Shown here one piece after another: positions 59,179 through 64,000 of a stretch of 64,000 bases of DNA. The number at the start of each line of letters is the position of its first letter. Position 1 is the first letter of the stretch. The position numbers were made by a program, and so were the translations under genes. Origin of the DNA: Cellvibrionaceae bacterium 1162T.S.0a.05. GTDB lineage: Bacteria > Pseudomonadota > Gammaproteobacteria > Pseudomonadales > Cellvibrionaceae. The notes beneath the pieces are model-generated. The model saw nothing but the letters and a program-made list of their open reading frames with translations. It had not been told where the DNA came from and did no database searches. The stretch is from contig LANB01000001.1 in assembly GCA_000964245.1 (NCBI GenBank), positions 227,501 to 291,500 on the forward strand, in the 5' to 3' direction.

Positions 59179-61539
59179 ATGTTTAGTAAGCCTTTAAATA
59201 AAAGGCTTGCTGCGCTATTGGGCGTCGGTGTTCTCGCCGCCTGGGGTAGTTCTGCGCATGCAAGCTGCGAATACACAGTGGTCAATTCCTGGAACTCCGG
59301 CTTCCAGGCTGAAATCACTGTCACTAACAGCGGCTCTTCAGCCGTCAATGGCTGGCAAGTCAGCTGGTCATACAATAACAACAGCGTCCAACAAGCCTGG
59401 AACGCTAACCTTTCCGGTTCTTACACTGCAAGCAACGTAGGTTGGAATGGCAATTTACAACCAGGCCAATCTGCGAGCTTCGGTTTTATCGGTAACAGCA
59501 ACGGCGGTGCAATTGAAACGCCAGCACTGAGCGGCACAATTTGTTCTGGTGGAACGACCAGCACATCGTCAAGCAGCTCGTCTTCCAGCAGCTCATCCAG
59601 CAGCTCCTCATCCTCGAGCAGCTCCAGTTCTTCCAGCTCCAGCAGTTCTTCCAGCTCCAGCAGTTCTTCTAGCAGCTCCAGTTCGTCTTCCAGTTCTTCG
59701 AGCGCAAGCAGTTCTTCCGGTGGCCAGTGTGGACTGCCGTTCTCCAGCAACGGTGTTGCCATCAGCAACCAAAACCTCACCTGGAGCACAGGTCCGATCG
59801 ACATCGCTTGCGGCTCTGCAGTTAGCCTCAGCATGTTGGCGCAAGGCGCTGGTCCAATGGAGCAAGCAGACTTCCTGAACATCTCGTACCGTGTAGACGG
59901 TGGTGGGCTAGTTGCTCTCTCCAGCGATAACAATGCTTTCGCACAGAAATCTGTTTCTGCAAGCGGCATCAGCGGTAGCACTCTGGAAATTGTTGTAGAA
60001 GGTCAAACCTCCTGGGCTGACGAAACCTATACCGTTTCCAATATCAGTGTCACTGCAGCAGGCGGATCAAGCTCAAGCAGTTCCAGCTCGAGCTCCAGTT
60101 CTTCGTCAAGTTCCAGCTCGTCCAGCTCCAGCAGCTCATCCAGCTCTGGCGGCGCCGGAATATTCCGTGTTGACAACACCGGTCGCGTTACTAAGAACGG
60201 TCAGGTCTTCCCGGTTCAGTGTGGTTCCTGGTTCGGTCTCGAGGGTCGTCATGAGCCTTCGGATGATCCCGATAACCCCAGCGGTGCACCAATGGAACTC
60301 TACATTGGTAATGTTTTCTGGGCGGACAACCACGATCGCACCATTGAGCAAACCATGCAGGAAATTACGGCTCGCGGAATTAACGTAATTCGTTTCCCGA
60401 TTGTGCCGCAAACTCTCGACCCCAATGATCCGCAAGGTACTGGTAGCGTGCTCAAAAACTACGAGCCACTGCGTCAGGACAATGCACGTCAAGCAATGGA
60501 AGACTTCATCGTTCTTGCTGACCAATACGGTCTGGAAGTGATGCTGGATATCCACTCTTGCTCCAACTATGTTGGCTGGAGAGCAGGTCGTCTGGACGCG
60601 CGTCCTCCCTATGTGGACAACGATCGTGATCTGTATGACTTCCCACGTGAAGATTCTTCTTGTGCCGCAACCGGTAACCCTGCTGGCGTCACACGCATTC
60701 AGGCTTACGACGAAGCGGCCTGGCTGAATGACTTACGTGAATTGGCTGGCCTACCTGCCGCCTTGGGTGTCGACAACATTATCGGTATCGATATCTTCAA
60801 CGAACCCTGGGATTATTCATGGGCTGAGTGGAAGCGCTTATCCGAAAATGCTTACCAGGCCATTGCCGAAGTGAATGACGATATGCTGGTATTCATCCAG
60901 GGTATTTCTGCATCACACGACAATCAGGACGGTACGCCTGACACCAACAATGAATCACCGCATGGTGAAGAGTTCAGCAACCCGAACTGGGGTGAAAACC
61001 TCTTCGAAGCGGGCGGCGACATGCCTAACATTCCGCGCGAGCGTCTGGTGTTCTCACCACACACCTACGGCCCATCTGTATTCGTACAACGTATGTTTAT
61101 GGACCCAAGCCAACCAGAGTGTGAAGGCCTCGAAGGCGATGAAGCGGGTGATCTCGGTTGTAACATCGTAATCGACGAATCCATCTTGCGCCCAGGTTGG
61201 GAAGAGCACTTCGGTTACCTGCGTGACCAGGGTTATGCGATTGTTGTCGGTGAGTTCGGTGGACACTTGAACTGGCCACAAGGCTCCAGTGAACGTGATA
61301 TTAACCGCTGGAACCACATCACCACCAACGTTGATGAGCAATGGCAAAATGCATTTGTTGATTACATGGTCGACAGAGGTATTGAAGCCTGTTACTGGTC
61401 TATCAACCCTGAGTCTGGTGACACCGGTGGCTTGTACTCACACGCCTACGATCCAATCAGCAACACTGAAGGTTGGGGCACCTGGACCGGCTTCGAAGAA
61501 GCCAAGTGGAACATGTTGAATCGCTTGTGGGGCCAGTAA
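59179..61539 (+). CDS. Secreted GH5 cellulase CBM2-X-GH5
   Basis: 786 residues. Signal peptide at about 1-28 (ending AHA). An N-terminal CBM2 cellulose-binding module at about 30-123 has bracketing Cys residues (SCEYTV ... GTIC) and surface Trp. A 53-residue polyserine linker leads to module X (about 184-293), homologous to that in the GH5/GH6 enzyme. After a 27-residue polyserine linker, the C-terminal GH5 domain spans about 325-786, with acid/base E542 in FNEPWD and nucleophile E692 in VGEFGG. This GH5 is of a different subfamily from the other two; I do not name it. It starts after GAGAGG, eight bases before the ATG. Confidence 0.93.
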   Translation: MFSKPLNKRLAALLGVGVLAAWGSSAHASCEYTVVNSWNSGFQAEITVTNSGSSAVNGWQVSWSYNNNSVQQAWNANLSGSYTASNVGWNGNLQPGQSASFGFIGNSNGGAIETPALSGTICSGGTTSTSSSSSSSSSSSSSSSSSSSSSSSSSSSSSSSSSSSSSSSSSSSSSSASSSSGGQCGLPFSSNGVAISNQNLTWSTGPIDIACGSAVSLSMLAQGAGPMEQADFLNISYRVDGGGLVALSSDNNAFAQKSVSASGISGSTLEIVVEGQTSWADETYTVSNISVTAAGGSSSSSSSSSSSSSSSSSSSSSSSSSSSGGAGIFRVDNTGRVTKNGQVFPVQCGSWFGLEGRHEPSDDPDNPSGAPMELYIGNVFWADNHDRTIEQTMQEITARGINVIRFPIVPQTLDPNDPQGTGSVLKNYEPLRQDNARQAMEDFIVLADQYGLEVMLDIHSCSNYVGWRAGRLDARPPYVDNDRDLYDFPREDSSCAATGNPAGVTRIQAYDEAAWLNDLRELAGLPAALGVDNIIGIDIFNEPWDYSWAEWKRLSENAYQAIAEVNDDMLVFIQGISASHDNQDGTPDTNNESPHGEEFSNPNWGENLFEAGGDMPNIPRERLVFSPHTYGPSVFVQRMFMDPSQPECEGLEGDEAGDLGCNIVIDESILRPGWEEHFGYLRDQGYAIVVGEFGGHLNWPQGSSERDINRWNHITTNVDEQWQNAFVDYMVDRGIEACYWSINPESGDTGGLYSHAYDPISNTEGWGTWTGFEEAKWNMLNRLWGQ
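59560..59718 (+). repeat. Polyserine linker-coding tract (CBM2 to module X)
   Basis: 53 codons, Ser with Thr at the start and one Ala near the end, mixed codons. Confidence 0.95.
59725..60057 (+). other. Module X, copy 2, inside the CBM2-GH5 cellulase
   Basis: Encodes the second ~105-residue module X (starts QCGLPFSSNGV, ends TYTVSNISVT). Compared with copy 1 it shares the WSTG, SLSM, SGSTLEI and VEG.TSW..ETYTVSNIS blocks, with more than half the positions alike by eye. Copy 2 adds two Cys (QCG and IACG) not present in copy 1, a possible disulfide. Confidence 0.75.
60067..60147 (+). repeat. Polyserine linker-coding tract (module X to GH5)
   Basis: 27 codons, all Ser, mixed codons. Confidence 0.95.
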
Positions 61540-61547
61540 AATACCCC

Positions 61548-61583
61548 GTCACTGGCTCCGCTTTTAAAAGCTGAGTCAGTGAC
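61548..61583 (+). other. Hairpin after the third cellulase
   Basis: GTCACTG/CAGTGAC with inner CTC/GAG and a self-complementary GCTTTTAAAAGC tip form an imperfect 36-base hairpin, 9 bases after the stop. It has no U tract. Confidence 0.6.
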
Positions 61584-61592
61584 TCCACTTTC

Positions 61593-61631
61593 ATTGCAGG
61601 CAGTCACTTTTCTAATGAGTCTGCCTGCAAT
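61593..61631 (+). terminator. Probable terminator after the third cellulase
   Basis: A perfect 11-bp stem ATTGCAGGCAG/CTGCCTGCAAT with a 17-base loop, then ATTTTCTCTTT. It lies downstream of the first hairpin and probably ends the transcript. Confidence 0.7.
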
Positions 61632-61722
61632 ATTTTCTCTTTAAACTGAACGTCAATAATTCTCCGCTTTCCTCGTTATTATCTTTTCGGACTACAATAG
61701 ACCGCATAGACAACATCTTTTT

Positions 61723-64000
61723 TTATTGCGAATCTTTTTGATTTTCTGTTTCGTAACGTTTCAAGGCCTGTTCATTCCCCACTTTTTTGTAAAAAGCGAC
61801 TAAAGCCTCGCGAGCATCACGCACTCTGAAATGTTGAGGATGCAACAACACCTCTAAACCTTCATAGCCTTTACGCATCCAACTTTCCGCTTCACTCTGC
61901 CGCCCCAGGTTTGCCAGGCAAGCACCGTACTGCCATGCTGAGGTATAAATCTTGGGGTGATCCGGCAAGGCCTTTTCCATAATGGCTCTAGCCTCATCAA
62001 AATAAGAGAGTGCGGTTTCACACTCGCCCTTCCCCCGATACGCATTGGCCAGCTCCGCAATAAATAGCCCGAGATTGGGGTTGTCGGGGTTGCTTTGTCG
62101 TGTAAGTGTGATGGCGTCGTGGCCCGCTTCTATCGCTTTATCGTATTCACCAATCTGGTTGTAAACCATTGTCAGCCCGTTCAAAGGGAATTGTAAAACG
62201 GCATTACCGGGCCCAAGAAAACCAGTAAATAGTGCAATGGATTCTTCATAAGAGGCGATGGCTGCGTCGATGTTGTTTGTTCTAAGGTGGTACAAACCCA
62301 GCGCCAATAGAAATTCCGCAATCATTTCCCGATTGCCCTCATCGTCTTGAAGCAAAATTGCATAGCCTTTCTCGAGGTTTTCTCCGGCAAGCACCAGGTT
62401 ATCCCGATGCAGGGTTAACCAGCCTAAGTGCAGGTGGGTCAGTGCACGATCATAAAGGGCCTGCGGCAATTCTTTTTCATAAAACGCCAAGGCCTTTAAG
62501 TACTGTTCTTGCGCCGCTTCATACTGACTTTGCAGGTGATAAATTCGGCCCGTTTTTTCCATAGCACGTGCCTGTTCTTTGAGAAACCCGCCTTTAAGAC
62601 TCAAAGCCAGAGCCCGCTGTGCAAACTCCAATGACGACTGGTAATTACCTTGTGCTTCAACGGTGATTGCCAAAAGAAGCAAAGTCTCTATGTACTCAAT
62701 GCTGACTTGTCCCTTTATTCTCTCCTCCAGAATCAACTGTGCTTCCAGCGCTTCACGGCTTTTTTCCAGATCCCGCAAATCGCCAAAAATATCTGCAAAA
62801 GCCGCCATCAACTCCCTTTGTATTTCGGGTTCAGAGGCTAATTCCAATTTGGCTTTTTCAAAACCTTCACTGGCGATTTCGATTGCAGTTAACTCACTTT
62901 TTTTTGCAGTGGGATGTGCACTGTCAAACACATCAATTAGAAAACGCTTTATGGTATTTGCGCGATCGCGCTCTTCCACTATCGCTTGTGACTGATGTGA
63001 AGTCGTTAACGCAAATTGAATAGACAACCACGAAAGGGTCAGCAGTAACAAACTGATGGTTGTGGCTACAGCAATCGCCGCTTTATGGCGCATAACAAAT
63101 TTTGCAAACAAGTAAGACCGTAAACCCGCTTTGACACTCACTGGGCGACCAGCGAGAAAAGCCCGAATATCATTCAACAGTTCAGAGACGGATTGATAAC
63201 GGCGCTCCATATCTGGCCAAAGGCAGTTTTCTATAATGGCGACCAGGTCACCGTTACAATACTTTTGTTCTTTTATTTCCGGGAGTTGCTTGCTCGCTTC
63301 AAGATTAAAACCCGTTCGCGTTGACGAAAATAACTTTTCGCCACTCAATAACTCATACAACACCACACCCAGGGAATAAATATCCGTTGCCTGACTCACA
63401 TCACCGCCCGCCAACATCTCGGGGCTGGCGTAATTCGGACTCACAGGCCGAAAAGCAAGTTGCGTTAACTCACTGGCGGCTTGTGCGTCGTCCAGTATTT
63501 TTGCAATACCGAAATCAAGTAACTTCACGTTACCGGCGTCATCCACCATGATGTTGGCTGGCTTAATATCACGGTGCACAACAAGTTTACTGTGCGCATA
63601 AGCCGTGGCCTCGCATACCTGAATGAATAGCGACAGAATTGCGTGTTGCTTCTGTTTTTTTTGTTGGCAATATTCATTGATGGAAACACCATCAACGTAA
63701 TCCATTGCGATATAGGATGTGCCATTTTCGGTCACACCGCCATCGAGAAAGCGTGCAATATTTTTATGGTTTAATCCGGCGAGAATTTGTTGTTCAGTTT
63801 GGAAGCGGTAACGCGAAATTGCATCGACCGCATGCGTGGATAGTACCTTGAGCGCAACGCGCTTTTGATGTTGTCGATCAGCACGCTCGGCCAGGTAAAC
63901 CGTCCCCATTCCGCCATACCCAAGGAGAGCAAGCAATTTCCAGGGGCCAATAGTTTCAAGCCCCTCGAGGTCAGGCTCAATATTTTCTCCCTGCTCCTGG
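61723..64000 (-). CDS. Ser/Thr protein kinase with TPR repeats (partial, runs off the window)
   Basis: The reading frame is open to the right edge, so the true start lies beyond it; the 5' part seen begins QEQGENIEPDLEG. The kinase has the Gly-rich loop LGYGGMGTVY, VALKVL (ATP Lys), the catalytic loop HRDIKPANIMVDD, DFGIAK, and the APE-like ASPEM. The membrane helix AIAVATTISLLLLTLSWLSIQ precedes about 400 residues of TPR-like repeats. Such Hanks-type kinases with C-terminal TPRs occur next to ECF sigma factors in other bacteria. None is seen in this window. Substrates are unknown. Confidence 0.92.
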   Translation of the reverse strand, partial: QEQGENIEPDLEGLETIGPWKLLALLGYGGMGTVYLAERADRQHQKRVALKVLSTHAVDAISRYRFQTEQQILAGLNHKNIARFLDGGVTENGTSYIAMDYVDGVSINEYCQQKKQKQHAILSLFIQVCEATAYAHSKLVVHRDIKPANIMVDDAGNVKLLDFGIAKILDDAQAASELTQLAFRPVSPNYASPEMLAGGDVSQATDIYSLGVVLYELLSGEKLFSSTRTGFNLEASKQLPEIKEQKYCNGDLVAIIENCLWPDMERRYQSVSELLNDIRAFLAGRPVSVKAGLRSYLFAKFVMRHKAAIAVATTISLLLLTLSWLSIQFALTTSHQSQAIVEERDRANTIKRFLIDVFDSAHPTAKKSELTAIEIASEGFEKAKLELASEPEIQRELMAAFADIFGDLRDLEKSREALEAQLILEERIKGQVSIEYIETLLLLAITVEAQGNYQSSLEFAQRALALSLKGGFLKEQARAMEKTGRIYHLQSQYEAAQEQYLKALAFYEKELPQALYDRALTHLHLGWLTLHRDNLVLAGENLEKGYAILLQDDEGNREMIAEFLLALGLYHLRTNNIDAAIASYEESIALFTGFLGPGNAVLQFPLNGLTMVYNQIGEYDKAIEAGHDAITLTRQSNPDNPNLGLFIAELANAYRGKGECETALSYFDEARAIMEKALPDHPKIYTSAWQYGACLANLGRQSEAESWMRKGYEGLEVLLHPQHFRVRDAREALVAFYKKVGNEQALKRYETENQKDSQ

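Noticed and set aside
63936-63936. TTG as start of the Ser/Thr kinase
   Set aside because: The frame continues upstream to the window edge with plausible sequence (GPWKLL before the Gly-rich loop), so the gene is truncated by the window.
1-64000. tRNA, rRNA, insertion sequences, prophage or integrase genes
   Set aside because: Looked for on both strands; no cloverleaf-like segment in the gaps, no transposase or integrase among the coding frames.

Overview
The window reads as chromosomal DNA of a plant-cell-wall-degrading marine gammaproteobacterium of the Cellvibrionales, close in style to Teredinibacter or Saccharophagus. The basis is three secreted modular cellulases joined by long polyserine linkers (a hallmark of that group), one of them a GH5/GH6 fusion like the Teredinibacter CelAB type, together with core gene order resembling Pseudomonas-type gammaproteobacteria (tyrS divergent from an M23 peptidase and anmK; map-glnD-dapC-nth; an arsC-like gene next to dapD-dapE; dapA-bamC-MBL hydrolase). 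The species assignment is inference. I saw no rRNA, tRNA, CRISPR array, transposase or phage gene.

Layout. 1-7 kb: a hybrid histidine kinase convergent with a NarL-type regulator, tyrS, and the M23 peptidase-anmK pair, followed by a structured, terminator-ended small RNA candidate. 7.5-24 kb: the main cellulose region. It holds a GH5-CBM2 cellulase, a very large propeller-sensor hybrid kinase ending in GGDEF, an ICMT-like membrane methyltransferase, a membrane AraC regulator, the five-module GH5-CBM10-X-CBM5/12-GH6 enzyme and a TolB-like propeller protein. 24-34 kb: map-glnD-dapC-nth (nitrogen signalling, lysine synthesis, base excision repair), a CotH-kinase lipoprotein with a polyserine linker, and an unusual LuxR-HTH/alpha-beta-hydrolase fusion. 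34-39 kb: dps, an arsC-like gene, dapD, dapE and moaC-moaD-moaE. 39-45 kb, mostly minus strand: rsmJ, a four-gene CsgG-type lipoprotein operon, then a BlaI / M56-TonB / TonB cluster with three matching operator dyads. 45-58 kb: LRR lipoprotein, PilZ protein, MBL hydrolase, bamC, dapA, a double thioredoxin-fold protein, a LpxL-type acyltransferase, tas, fabV, miaE, a glycosyltransferase/CPBP protease pair and a DUF1461-like protein. 58-64 kb: a third cellulase (CBM2-X-GH5) and a Ser/Thr kinase with TPRs that runs off the right edge.

How the genes may work together. The cellulases are exported, cellulose-targeted enzymes. The AraC regulator lies divergently upstream of the GH5/GH6 gene, and the propeller kinase lies directly downstream of the first cellulase, so both are plausible local polysaccharide-response regulators. 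The GGDEF output and the PilZ protein suggest cyclic-di-GMP signalling. Lysine/diaminopimelate genes are dispersed (dapC, dapD-dapE, dapA).

The most unusual structure is in the 500-base gap between tas and fabV. Two elements there share a fixed core (CCGTCTCTTCAGGGATG ... TATTCATGCGTTTTC), each bounded by long inverted-repeat arms that are unrelated between the copies. In one copy the arms extend to a nearly continuous 206-base palindrome. A shorter, degenerate relative may underlie the small RNA candidate near 7 kb. Other notable items are three TGCTA-N6-TAGCA operators beside a 12-base tandem array, an uncharacterised ~105-residue module shared by two cellulases, and two genes whose start codon region is tandemly duplicated.
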